Shown piece after piece: positions 1 through 8,427 of a DNA stretch of 64,000 nucleotides (within the stretch, counting starts at the first letter, position 1; the number at the start of each line of letters is the position of its first letter). The notes beneath the pieces were generated by a model. It was not told the origin of the DNA. It did no database searches and saw nothing but the letters and a program-made list of their open reading frames with translations. Made by a program: the position numbers and the translations under genes. The DNA comes from Marmoricola sp. (GTDB lineage: Bacteria; Actinomycetota; Actinomycetes; Propionibacteriales; Nocardioidaceae), in contig JAOPYE010000009.1 in assembly GCA_025964775.1 (NCBI GenBank), forward strand, positions 1 through 64,000. The letters are read 5' to 3'.

Positions 1-2
1 CG

Positions 3-137
3 AAGCCGACGCCGACACCCACACCCACGCCCACCCCGACGCCCACGCCCACGCCCACGCCGACGCCCACCCCGACGCCCACCCCGACGCCCACCCCGAC
101 GCCCACCCCGACCCCGACACCATCCCCGACCCCGACT
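3..137 (+). repeat. Tandem Pro-Thr codon repeat (hexameric DNA repeat)
   Basis: The DNA is a run of six-base units, CCCACG, CCGACG and CCCACC, read in frame as Pro-Thr dipeptides for about 45 codons. It belongs to the membrane protein that spans it. Such hexamer runs can change length by slippage without breaking the frame, so linker length may vary between strains. Confidence 0.85.
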
Positions 138-1589
138 CCTGCGCCGGTCGTGGTGCCGGCACCGGTGGCGCCCCCACCTGGTCCTGCCGCGTGGCGGCCG
201 ACCGACCACCCGAAGACGGTGCTCGCGATCGGTGCCGCGACGTTCACGATGCTGGCCATGGTCGGCCCGACCGGCTTGGCTGCCAGCAGCGCGACCGGGC
301 TCGGCGCTGCGGTCGTTGCCGCCGGTGCCGGCGCGGCCGCGGCAGCCGGGGCAGCCGGTTCCCGTGGCAGCAGCAGCGGTTCCCGCAAGGGTTCGGTCAA
401 GGGCGCGAGCACCAAGAGCCGCGCCTTCTCCGGCGAGGGATCCGGCGCCGGCGACCGGTCCTGGACCTGGCGCATGCCCGGGTGGCGATATCTGGACGCC
501 TGGAGCAAGAACGTCCCGGTCTGGCTCGCCCTCCGGTCGCCCCTGACGGCCCGGGTGCTGGCCGATGGCGGCTACGTGCGCGCAGTCTTCGGTTCCGCCT
601 GGGGCCTCGGCCTGGTCGCGGGGTTCGTCCTCGGTGTCGATGCCGCGCACCAGACCGGCGGTCTGCCGGTTCCGCCGTCCCTCGGGTTGACGATGGCGCT
701 TCTGGTGCTGGCCGTCTTCGACGCGAGCTGGGGCGGCGCTGGTGTGCTGGGGTTCGCGGTCGGCATGGTGCTGTGGCACTCGCACCACCTCGCGGCGATC
801 GACCAGATCCGCTCGTTCCTCGGCCTGGCGGCGCTCTGGTTCGCGATCCCGTTGATCGCGGCCGCCTCCCGACCTTTCCGCAGGCCCGTCCTCGAACCGA
901 ACAACCCCTACCGGTGGAACCGGCTCGGCGACGTGGTGATCTCGATGCTGTTCGCAGGCTGGGCGGTGCGCAGCACGGTCAGCGGCCTGCCCGGGCTCTC
1001 GGGCCTGGTGCTGCCGATCACGAGCCGCGCCGACACCCTCGCGCTCGTCACGATGGCCGCCGTCGTCGCACGGGTGCTGATCGAGGAGCTCACCGCCTGG
1101 CGCTACCCGTTGCGCCTGTCCGCCGTCGCCACCGGCAAGCTCCCGGGCGCTGCACACCGCCAGAAGCTCTTCGCGACCGCAGTCCGCACGGCGCTCTTCG
1201 TGTTCATCGCGATCGCGTTCATCACCAACTGCTGGCAGCTCTGGGTCGGAGCGGTGCTGTTCGCCGTACCTCAGGTGCTCTCGATCTACGAGGACAAGCT
1301 CCCGAACTCCGAGCGCCTCAACAGGCTGCTCCCGACCGGCGTGCTCAAGACCCTGGTGATGCTGGTGATCGGCGTGTTCTTCGGGCGGCTGGTGTTCTCC
1401 GTCCTGGACAACCCGGCGAGCATGCTGCGCAACGGCTTCATCCTGATGTCACTTCCCGGGCTCGCGCTGTCGCTGATCTCGCTCGTCGGTCGTGACGGCC
1501 CCGACCCGAGGTGGACGTGGCCGCGGCAGTTGCTCGGAGCAGCCATCGTGGCCGTCACCGTCACCCTCGTGATCACCGGCTGGTCCTGA
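3..1589 (+). CDS. Multi-pass membrane protein with Pro-Thr linker (5' end outside window)
   Basis: The reading frame is open from the window edge, so the N-terminus is missing. The first 45 or so codons give an uninterrupted Pro-Thr dipeptide run passing into a Pro/Ala-rich stretch, typical of an extended linker outside or along the membrane. The first hydrophobic helix follows (about 25 residues after the GTG at 150), then a Ser/Gly/Lys/Arg-rich basic loop that is probably cytoplasmic. About eight or nine further hydrophobic segments run to the C-terminus, which ends in a helix and the residues TGWS. An internal GTG at 150 is possible as a start but would cut the protein in its linker. No catalytic motif was recognised and the family is unknown to me. 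It ends 70 bases before nadA. Confidence 0.7.
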   Translation, partial: KPTPTPTPTPTPTPTPTPTPTPTPTPTPTPTPTPTPTPTPSPTPTPAPVVVPAPVAPPPGPAAWRPTDHPKTVLAIGAATFTMLAMVGPTGLAASSATGLGAAVVAAGAGAAAAAGAAGSRGSSSGSRKGSVKGASTKSRAFSGEGSGAGDRSWTWRMPGWRYLDAWSKNVPVWLALRSPLTARVLADGGYVRAVFGSAWGLGLVAGFVLGVDAAHQTGGLPVPPSLGLTMALLVLAVFDASWGGAGVLGFAVGMVLWHSHHLAAIDQIRSFLGLAALWFAIPLIAAASRPFRRPVLEPNNPYRWNRLGDVVISMLFAGWAVRSTVSGLPGLSGLVLPITSRADTLALVTMAAVVARVLIEELTAWRYPLRLSAVATGKLPGAAHRQKLFATAVRTALFVFIAIAFITNCWQLWVGAVLFAVPQVLSIYEDKLPNSERLNRLLPTGVLKTLVMLVIGVFFGRLVFSVLDNPASMLRNGFILMSLPGLALSLISLVGRDGPDPRWTWPRQLLGAAIVAVTVTLVITGWS

Positions 1590-1659
1590 CGCGGAATGCC
1601 CGTGCACGCGGGCGGGTTCCCCCTCCAGGAGCGTTCCGACCACGTGGAAGGATGGACCC

Positions 1660-2835
1660 ATGACCACGATCGACCTGCCGCTGCTGCCGCTGGGCCGCGG
1701 CAAGGACCTCGGCGCCGAGCGCGGAGTCGAGTGCCCGGGGGATCTGCCGGCGGCCTCGGACCCGGACCTGGTCGCGCGCGCCGTAGCTGCGAAGGCGGCC
1801 CTGGGTGATCGCGTCTTCGTCCTGGGCCACCACTACCAGCGCGACGAGGTTGTCCAGTTCGCCGATGTCATGGGCGACTCCTTCAAGCTGGCGAAGGACG
1901 CCGCAGCGCGGCCCGAGGCCGAGTTCATCGTCTTCTGCGGTGTGCACTTCATGGCCGAGTCAGCCGACATCCTGACCAGCGACAACCAGTCGGTGATCCT
2001 TCCCGACCTGGCCGCCGGCTGCTCGATGGCCGACATGGCCCGGCTGGCCCAGGTCGAGGACGCCTGGGACGCTCTGGCCGACGCCGGCGTGGTCGACCAG
2101 GTCGTGCCGATCACCTACATGAACTCCTCGGCCGACATCAAGGCGTTCTGCGGCAGGAACGGCGGCGCCGTCTGCACGTCGTCCAATGCCGATGTCGCGC
2201 TCGAGTGGGCCTTCGCCCAGAAGGGCGCCGACACCAAGGTCCTCTTCTTCCCCGACCAGCACCTCGGTCGCAACACTGCGGTCCTCAAGCTCGGCTACAC
2301 CCTCGAGGACTGCATCGTGTGGAACCCGCTGCTGCCCAACGGCGGCAACACGGTTGCTCAGCTGCAAGCGGCCAAGGTGATCCTCTGGAAGGGCCACTGC
2401 TCGGTGCACGGGAGGTTCTCGGCAGAGGTCGTCGACGAGCTGCGGGCGACCATTCCCGACGTACAGATCCTGGTGCACCCGGAGTGCGCGCACGAGGTCG
2501 TGCTCAAGGCCGACCTCGTCGGATCGACCGAGTTCATCATCAACACCATCGAGGCTGCGCCGGCGGGCTCGTCCTGGGCGATCGGGACCGAACTCAACCT
2601 GGTCAAGCGGCTCGCCGCCGCCCACCCGGACAAGACGATCGCATTCCTCGACAAGACGGTCTGCTACTGCTCGACGATGAACCGGATCGACCTCCCGCAC
2701 CTGGTCTGGGCGCTGGAATCCCTGGTCGACGGCGTCGTGGTCAACGAGATCCAGGTCGACGGCGAGACCGAGCGCTACGCGAAGATCGCCCTGCAGCGCA
2801 TGCTGGATCTGCCCGGCCGCAGCAGCGCGGACTGA
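1660..2835 (+). CDS. nadA: Quinolinate synthase NadA
   Basis: NadA condenses iminoaspartate with dihydroxyacetone phosphate to quinolinate, the first dedicated precursor of NAD, using an oxygen-sensitive 4Fe-4S cluster. At 391 residues it is the long actinobacterial form. Visible signatures are LGHHYQRDEV (residues 55-64), GCSMAD (120-125), GHCSVHGRF (245-253), HPECAHE (273-279) and CYCSTMNRI near residue 335. Cys121, Cys247 and Cys337 are the expected cluster ligands, from family knowledge. The ATG at 1660 follows a GGAAGGA ribosome site. The usual partners nadB and nadC are not in the window. The NAD synthetase gene lies 50 kb away at 53407-55452. Confidence 0.96.
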   Translation: MTTIDLPLLPLGRGKDLGAERGVECPGDLPAASDPDLVARAVAAKAALGDRVFVLGHHYQRDEVVQFADVMGDSFKLAKDAAARPEAEFIVFCGVHFMAESADILTSDNQSVILPDLAAGCSMADMARLAQVEDAWDALADAGVVDQVVPITYMNSSADIKAFCGRNGGAVCTSSNADVALEWAFAQKGADTKVLFFPDQHLGRNTAVLKLGYTLEDCIVWNPLLPNGGNTVAQLQAAKVILWKGHCSVHGRFSAEVVDELRATIPDVQILVHPECAHEVVLKADLVGSTEFIINTIEAAPAGSSWAIGTELNLVKRLAAAHPDKTIAFLDKTVCYCSTMNRIDLPHLVWALESLVDGVVVNEIQVDGETERYAKIALQRMLDLPGRSSAD

Positions 2836-2884
2836 TCCGGCAGGTAGTCTTCGGACGATCTGTTCCTTCCCCAGCTGACGAGGC

Positions 2885-3481
2885 ATGACGTTGTTCGGTC
2901 GTACGAATCAAGAATCCGCCCCTGCGCCCAGCGCCCCCGTTGCCAGTGGCAAGGGCCGGCCGACGCCGAGCCGCAAGGAAGCCGAGGCCGCTGCCAAGGA
3001 GCGCGCCCGCTCCGGGGCCGACAAGAAGGTTGCGACCAAGGTCCTGCGGGAGAAGCGCAGCGAGGCGAACCGCAAGATGCGCGAGGGCATGAAGGCCGGC
3101 GACGAACGCTACCTGCCCGCGCGCGACCAGGGGCCGGTCAAGGCGTTCGTCCGCAACTGGGTCGACTCGCGGATCACCTTCATCGAGCTGTTGCTGCCGC
3201 TGCTCCTGGTGATGCTCATCCTGGGTCAGGTCGGCACGTCCCACGACCCGAACCACCCGTCGCTCACCACCCGGATCAGCACCTTCTTGTGGACTGCCAG
3301 CATCGTGCTGCTGCTCCTGGACGTCATCATGACGCGGTTCCGCCTGCGCAAGGCGCTCAAGGCGCAGTTCCCCGACGAGGACCTGCGCGGTACGACGTTC
3401 TACGCCCTGGTCCGCTCGATGCAGACCCGTCCGCTGCGGATGCCGAAGGCGAAGGTCAAGATCGGCGGCAAGCCGAAGTAG
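2885..3481 (+). CDS. DUF3043 family membrane protein
   Basis: This 198-residue protein matches the actinobacterial DUF3043 pattern. The N-terminal half is charged and Lys/Arg/Glu-rich (KGRPTPSRKEAEAAAKERAR), followed by the conserved GDERYLPARDQGPVKAFVRN block at about residues 75-95. Two membrane helices follow, near 100-120 and 135-155, and the tail is short and basic. The function of the family is unknown. The basic N-terminus and C-terminus are probably cytoplasmic. It starts 49 bases after nadA and may be cotranscribed with it. Confidence 0.85.
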   Translation: MTLFGRTNQESAPAPSAPVASGKGRPTPSRKEAEAAAKERARSGADKKVATKVLREKRSEANRKMREGMKAGDERYLPARDQGPVKAFVRNWVDSRITFIELLLPLLLVMLILGQVGTSHDPNHPSLTTRISTFLWTASIVLLLLDVIMTRFRLRKALKAQFPDEDLRGTTFYALVRSMQTRPLRMPKAKVKIGGKPK

Positions 3482-3498
3482 TCGCCTGTTCCTCGGCC

Positions 3499-3747
3499 TC
3501 AGGTCGAGAGGAGCATCGGGCCGTACACCTCTCGGTCGCCCTCGAAGAGGGTGACCGAGGCGACGCCTTCGGCGGCGAGGTCGGTCCAGAACTCCCCCAC
3601 CCAGGACTCGGCGTCACTGCGCGTCGGGAACTCCTGGCGACCATCGGCCGGCTGGAGCACCCGGCCGTCGGCATCGAGGTGCTGCCACCACCACGGGATG
3701 ACGGCGGACGGAGTGGCGAAGGCACCCGGCTCGGGGGTGTTGGTCAT
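3499..3747 (-). CDS. Small conserved hypothetical protein downstream of gcvT
   Basis: This 82-residue soluble protein is tryptophan-rich near the N-terminus (IPWWWQHLDADGR) and contains SDAESWVGEFW and a final VTLFEGDREVYGPMLL strand-like segment. The pattern suggests a small single-domain fold with strand, helix and strand. The start lies only 3 bases after the gcvT stop, so the two are almost certainly one transcript and may be translationally coupled. I know no function for it. The link to gcvT suggests, but does not show, a role with the glycine cleavage system. Confidence 0.7.
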   Translation of the reverse strand: MTNTPEPGAFATPSAVIPWWWQHLDADGRVLQPADGRQEFPTRSDAESWVGEFWTDLAAEGVASVTLFEGDREVYGPMLLST

Positions 3748-3750
3748 GGC

Positions 3751-4860
3751 TCAGGCCTCTCGTACGTCGGGCTGGACGAAGGGTGGCTTGGTCACCACGA
3801 ACACCTCGGAGCGACCCCGGACGTCCACGCTGACCTCGGCACCCTCGGTGACCAAGGCGTCGATCAGGGCCAGCGCCACGCCCTTCTTCAGCGTCGGGGA
3901 GAACGTACCCGAGGTGATCTCGCCGACCGTCGCGTCGCCCTGGCGCACGCTCATGTGTGGCCTCGCGATGCCACGACCGTCCGCGACCAGGCCGCGCAGC
4001 ACGACCTTGGGACCTGCCTCTCGCTCGACCGAGAGCGGGTCCTTGCCCCAGAACGCGTCTTTGGCCCAGCCGATCGCCCAGCCGAGCCGCGCCTGGACCG
4101 GGGAGATGTCCAGGCTGATGTCCTGGCCGTGCAGCGGGTAGCCCATCTCGGTGCGCAACGTGTCGCGGGCACCCAGCCCGCACGCCTGGATCCCGTACGC
4201 CGCCCCGGCCGCGACCAGTGCGTCCCACAGGGCTCCGGCGACCTCGTTCGGGGCAATCAGCTCGTAGCCACGCTCACCGGTGTACCCGGTCCGGCACACG
4301 ACCACGTCCACGCCCTCGAACGGCGCCTCGACGAAGGACATGTAGTCAAATGACGCCGTGTCGTGACCGGTCGGCAGGCCGAGTGCGTCCAGCACCTCGT
4401 CCGACCTGGTGCCCTGGACCGCCAGGACCGCGTGGGTCTCGTGGTGGTCGGTCAGCGTCAGACCGTCCGGTGCGGCAGCCTGCAGCCGTCGGAGCACCTC
4501 GGCGGTGTTCGCCGCGTTCGGAACCAGCAGCAGGTGATCCTCGTCGTGCAGGTAGACGATCAGGTCGTCGACGACGCCACCGGTCTGGTCGTCACAGCAC
4601 AACGTGTACTGCGCCTTGCCGTTCTCGATGCGACCCAGGTCGTTGGTCAGGCACGCGTTGATGAAGTCGCGTGCACCGGCGCCGCGGACGATCACCTTGC
4701 CGAGGTGGCTGACGTCGAAGATGCCCACCGACGTCCGGACGGCGGTGTGCTCCTTGACCACCCCGACGTACTCCAGCGGCATCTCCCAACCACCGAACTC
4801 GGAGAACTTCGCCCCCAGGGCGACGTGTCGATCGTGCAGGACTGACTGCTTGAGGGCCAT
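3751..4860 (-). CDS. gcvT: Aminomethyltransferase, glycine cleavage T protein
   Basis: GcvT transfers the methylene group from aminomethyl-lipoyl H-protein to tetrahydrofolate, releasing ammonia, as part of glycine cleavage. The 369-residue length is normal. Family features include [20 protein letters not shown] at the start, the FDVSHLGKV strand, [13 protein letters not shown] and the C-terminal barrel with [20 protein letters not shown]. It lacks gcvH and gcvP neighbours, but the lipoamide dehydrogenase and lipoate synthesis genes lie within 13 kb on the other strand. The ATG at 4860 begins [12 protein letters not shown]. The small gene at 3499-3747 follows it directly. Confidence 0.95.
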   Translation of the reverse strand: MALKQSVLHDRHVALGAKFSEFGGWEMPLEYVGVVKEHTAVRTSVGIFDVSHLGKVIVRGAGARDFINACLTNDLGRIENGKAQYTLCCDDQTGGVVDDLIVYLHDEDHLLLVPNAANTAEVLRRLQAAAPDGLTLTDHHETHAVLAVQGTRSDEVLDALGLPTGHDTASFDYMSFVEAPFEGVDVVVCRTGYTGERGYELIAPNEVAGALWDALVAAGAAYGIQACGLGARDTLRTEMGYPLHGQDISLDISPVQARLGWAIGWAKDAFWGKDPLSVEREAGPKVVLRGLVADGRGIARPHMSVRQGDATVGEITSGTFSPTLKKGVALALIDALVTEGAEVSVDVRGRSEVFVVTKPPFVQPDVREA

Positions 4861-4995
4861 GCCGGAAAGTTACCGCAGCAGATCGAGCGGGTTGGCGGAC
4901 GCCCTCCGATCTGGATCGTGATCCTCGCTCCCCTCGTCAACGAGTTCTCGGCCACTCGGCCTCGAGCAAGCTCGGGCACTCGATAGCCTCGACTC

Positions 4996-6486
4996 GTGAC
5001 GACCTACACCCTGCGCAAGGCATCGGCCGAGAAGGTCCGCACCGACGTGGTCGTCATCGGCATCACGGCCGGCAAGGCCGGAGCACTCGTCGCGGCCCCG
5101 GGAGGCGAGGCCGTCGCCGCCGCGTATGGCAGGACCTTCGCGCCGCTGCTGGCCTCGCTCGGCTTCTCCGGGACGTTCGGCGACATCGCCAAGGTGCCTA
5201 CCAACGGCCACGTGAAAGCAGCCCAGCTGCTCGTCGTCGGTCTCGGTGACACGGGCGCCGTGACCACCGAGAAGGTGCGACGTGCCGCCGGGATCGCGGC
5301 CCGCAACCTGGGCAACGCAGCCTCGGTCGCCCTCGCACTGCCGGCCGCGGAGGCGGTTGAGATCCGCGCCGTCGTGGAGGGATTCACCTCGGGCCTCTAC
5401 CGGTTCGAGGCCTTCAAGTCCGGCGAAGGGCGCGGGCGCGTGGCCGAGGTCGTCGTGATCAGCGATGGTGCCCGGCGCGCCGATGCGATCGCCGCGCTGG
5501 AGCTCGGCAGACTCCTCGCCGAGGTCACCGGCCAGGCCCGCGACTGGGTGAACACACCGCCGAACGCGCTCGTGCCGCTCCAGTTCGCCACCGAGATCCG
5601 CACCGCGGTCGAGAACAGCGCCGTCTCCTTCGAGCTGGTCACGGCGGCCCAGCTGAGGAAGCTCGGCGCCGGCGGCATACTCGGGGTCGGGATGGGATCG
5701 GAGAACCCGCCGTGTCTGGTCAAGCTGACCTGGCGTCCGGACGACGCCGTGGGTTCGGTCGCCCTGGTCGGCAAGGGCATCACCTATGACTCCGGCGGCC
5801 TGACCATCAAGCCGGGCGGCTCGATGGCCCACATGAAGTCCGACATGGCCGGCGCGGCTGCCGTGACTGCCGCGATCCGGGCGATCGCCGCGCTCGAGCT
5901 CCCCGTCGCCGTCACGGCGTACCTGCCGCTGGCCGAGAACATGATCAGCGGCACCGCCATGCGCCCCGGCGACGTGCTGACCAGCCTGTCGGGTCGCACG
6001 ATCGAGGTCTTCAACACCGACGCCGAAGGCAGGCTCGTGCTCGCCGATGCCCTGACGATGGCTGTGCGCGACGAGCCGGACGTCATCCTCAACGTCGCGA
6101 CCCTGACGGGTCCGTGCGTCGTCGCCCTCGGTGACCGGATCGCCGGCCTCTTCGGGGACGACACGACCGTGGCCGAGGTCGAGGCAGCGGCCGAACGCAC
6201 CGGCGAGCTGTTCTGGCACCTGCCGATCCCGCCCGAACAGCGCAGCACTGTCCGAACCGCGTCGAAGGTCGCCGATCTGCTCCAGCACGACTGGGTCCGC
6301 TGGGGCTCGGCGCTCTACGCTGCGGCCTTCCTCGAGGTCTTCGTCGAGGACGTTCCGTGGGCCCACTTCGACATCGCCGGCCCGGCCTGGAACGGGGGCG
6401 GACCGTGGGGGCACGTCCCGAGCGGTGCGACCGGCTTCTCGATCAGCACTCTGGTCGACCTGGTCAGCGCCCGCGCGCACTCCTGA
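4996..6486 (+). CDS. pepA: Leucyl aminopeptidase, M17 family (PepA)
   Basis: This cytosolic dinuclear-metal aminopeptidase removes N-terminal residues from peptides. It has 496 residues, normal for the family. The C-terminal catalytic domain carries GKGITYDSGGL (residues 260-270), with metal and catalytic lysine positions, and the diagnostic NTDAEGRL (340-347), followed by LADALTMA. The variable N-terminal domain covers about 1-165. The GTG start at 4996 is supported by the domain beginning at once. The gene is divergent from gcvT, with 135 bases between them. Some M17 enzymes also bind DNA, but nothing here tests that. Confidence 0.94.
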   Translation: MTTYTLRKASAEKVRTDVVVIGITAGKAGALVAAPGGEAVAAAYGRTFAPLLASLGFSGTFGDIAKVPTNGHVKAAQLLVVGLGDTGAVTTEKVRRAAGIAARNLGNAASVALALPAAEAVEIRAVVEGFTSGLYRFEAFKSGEGRGRVAEVVVISDGARRADAIAALELGRLLAEVTGQARDWVNTPPNALVPLQFATEIRTAVENSAVSFELVTAAQLRKLGAGGILGVGMGSENPPCLVKLTWRPDDAVGSVALVGKGITYDSGGLTIKPGGSMAHMKSDMAGAAAVTAAIRAIAALELPVAVTAYLPLAENMISGTAMRPGDVLTSLSGRTIEVFNTDAEGRLVLADALTMAVRDEPDVILNVATLTGPCVVALGDRIAGLFGDDTTVAEVEAAAERTGELFWHLPIPPEQRSTVRTASKVADLLQHDWVRWGSALYAAAFLEVFVEDVPWAHFDIAGPAWNGGGPWGHVPSGATGFSISTLVDLVSARAHS

Positions 6487-6511
6487 ACCGTGGGCTGGGC
6501 CCGACTTCGGC

Positions 6512-6895
6512 TCAGTCCTTCGACGGGGCCGGCGGGCTGAACGGATTCGGTGCCTTGCTGGCCTGCTTCTGGCGGGAGTTGTAGTCGCGCATCCGTTGCG
6601 GCACCCCGACGACGGCTGCGTCGTACGAGGGCACGCCGAGCCCATTGGCGAAGTCGTGTGCCCACGGCACCGACGGGACCCGTCGCCGGGTCCATTCACC
6701 GTCGTGGGCGACCAGGAGCAGGGTCACCTCGCTGACCGTCGTCCGCGGCTCGACGAAACCCTCGACGCCGCGACGCGACGCCACGAAGTCACGCAGGTGG
6801 TTGGCATCGTCGGTGTCGGAGGCGCGAACCGTGGAACCCGTTGGCCCGCCGCGACTCAGACGACCACGTCGGCGAAATCGGTCCAGGAGGCTCAT
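6512..6895 (-). CDS. Conserved actinobacterial protein of unknown function
   Basis: I chose the ATG at 6895 because the text upstream in the same frame is non-coding in character. The resulting 127-residue protein starts with a basic segment, MSLLDRFRRRGRLSRG. It then has a folded region with DANHLRDFVASRRGVEGFVE and TLLLVAHDGEWTRRRVPS, and ends in a polar tail (MRDYNSRQKQASKAPNPF). Homologues in actinobacteria are often labelled oxidoreductase, without a visible cofactor motif. It is convergent with pepA and divergent from the lpd gene at 7018. Function unknown. Confidence 0.7.
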   Translation of the reverse strand: MSLLDRFRRRGRLSRGGPTGSTVRASDTDDANHLRDFVASRRGVEGFVEPRTTVSEVTLLLVAHDGEWTRRRVPSVPWAHDFANGLGVPSYDAAVVGVPQRMRDYNSRQKQASKAPNPFSPPAPSKD

Positions 6896-7017
6896 GGCGC
6901 CAATTGTGCTGCATGGGCGGTCAACATGGCTCCTCGACCCGCGAGTCGGCCTGCTGGTGGACAGGTGGGACAGAAGTGCAAGGATGGCCCGAGTCATCGA
7001 GAGCAAGCGGAGGGACC

Positions 7018-8400
7018 GTGGCGGAGGCCAACCACTTCGACGTGGTGATCCTGGGAGCAGGGTCGGGCGGCTACGCATGCGCATTGCGTGCTGCACAGCT
7101 CGGACTGAGCGTCGCGCTGGTCGAGAAGGGCAACCTCGGGGGCACCTGCCTGCACGTCGGGTGCATCCCCACCAAGGCTCTGCTGCACGCTGCGGAGATC
7201 GCGGATTCCACCCGCGAAGCCGGCCAGTTCGGCGTACGGGCGAGTCTCGAGGGCATCGACATGGCCGGCGTCAACGCCTACAAGGACGGGGTCGTCCAGC
7301 GGCTGTTCAAGGGGCTGACCGGACTGATCACCGGCCGTGGCATCACCGTGGTCACCGGTACTGGCCGGCTGGTCGCCCGCGACACGGTCGAGGTGGACGG
7401 CACCGCGTACGTCGGCAAGCACGTCGTGCTGGCCAGTGGGTCCTACGCACGATCGCTGCCAGGCCTGGAGGTCGACGGCGAGAAGGTGATCACCTCCGAG
7501 CACGCGCTCACCCTGGACCGGGTCCCCGCGTCGGTGATCGTGCTCGGCGGCGGTGTGATCGGCTGCGAGTTCGCCAGCGTGTGGCGTTCCTTCGGTGCCG
7601 ACGTGACCATCGTCGAGGCCCTCCCCCGCCTGATGGCGGCCGAGGACGCAGACTCCTCCAAACAGCTCGAGCGCGCGTTCCGCAAGCGCAAGATCAAGGC
7701 CCTGACCGGCACCTCGTTCACCTCGGTCGAGACCACGGACACCGGCGTCAAGGTCACCGTCAGTGAGGGCTCGGTGCTCGAGGCCGAGCTCCTGCTGGTC
7801 GCCGTCGGTCGCGGCCCGGTCACCGACGGGCTCGGGTACGACGAGCAGGGCGTCGCGATGGACCGGGGCTTCGTCCTCGCCGATGAGCGTTGCCGCACCA
7901 ACGTTGCCGGCATCTTCGCCGTCGGCGACATCGTGCCCGGCCTCCAGCTGGCCCACCGCGGCTTCGCACAGGGCATCTTCGTGGCCGAGGAGATCGCCGG
8001 CCTCGCTCCGGTGCCGATCGAGGAAGCCGGGATCCCGAGGGTCACCTACAGCGACCCGGAGCTGGCCTCCGTCGGCCTGACCGAGGCCCAGGCTGTCGAG
8101 CAGCACGGCCAGGACGCGGTGACCACGCTCGTCTACGACCTCGGCGGCAACGGCAAGAGCCAGATCCTCAAGACCCAGGGAAGCGTCAAGCTGGTCCGGA
8201 AGGTCGACGGGCCGGTGATCGGCGTCCACCTCGTCGGTGCCCGGGTCGGCGAGCTCATCGGTGAGGCCCAGCTGATCTACAACTGGGAAGCGTTCCCGGC
8301 CGACGTCGCCCCGCTGGTCCACGCCCACCCGACTCAGAACGAAGCCCTCGGCGAGGCCCACCTGGCCCTCGCCGGCAAGCCACTCCATGCTCACTCCTGA
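7018..8400 (+). CDS. lpd: Dihydrolipoyl dehydrogenase (first copy, upstream of sucB)
   Basis: This FAD enzyme reoxidises dihydrolipoyl groups of 2-oxoacid dehydrogenases or the glycine cleavage H-protein, passing electrons to NAD. The GTG at 7018 sits after a GGAGGG ribosome site and gives 460 residues. An FAD-binding VVILGAGSGGYACALRA opens the protein. The redox pair is Cys44 and Cys49 in GGTCLHVGCIPTK, the second dinucleotide site is VIVLGGGVIGCEFA, and the C-terminal HAHPTQNEALGE carries the catalytic His-Glu pair. The spacing of 27 bases to sucB makes an operon very likely. It differs clearly from the second copy at 10980-12377. Confidence 0.94.
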   Translation: MAEANHFDVVILGAGSGGYACALRAAQLGLSVALVEKGNLGGTCLHVGCIPTKALLHAAEIADSTREAGQFGVRASLEGIDMAGVNAYKDGVVQRLFKGLTGLITGRGITVVTGTGRLVARDTVEVDGTAYVGKHVVLASGSYARSLPGLEVDGEKVITSEHALTLDRVPASVIVLGGGVIGCEFASVWRSFGADVTIVEALPRLMAAEDADSSKQLERAFRKRKIKALTGTSFTSVETTDTGVKVTVSEGSVLEAELLLVAVGRGPVTDGLGYDEQGVAMDRGFVLADERCRTNVAGIFAVGDIVPGLQLAHRGFAQGIFVAEEIAGLAPVPIEEAGIPRVTYSDPELASVGLTEAQAVEQHGQDAVTTLVYDLGGNGKSQILKTQGSVKLVRKVDGPVIGVHLVGARVGELIGEAQLIYNWEAFPADVAPLVHAHPTQNEALGEAHLALAGKPLHAHS

Positions 8401-8427
8401 GCGCCACTCCTGATTCGAAGGAAGCCC

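Noticed and set aside
3-137. Possible CRISPR-like or satellite array at the window start
   Set aside because: Units are six bases without spacers and are read in frame as Pro-Thr codons of a protein.
4870-6699. Minus-strand frame of 609 codons opposite pepA
   Set aside because: It mirrors pepA, has repetitive Arg/Gly/Asp-rich text and no start with a ribosome site.
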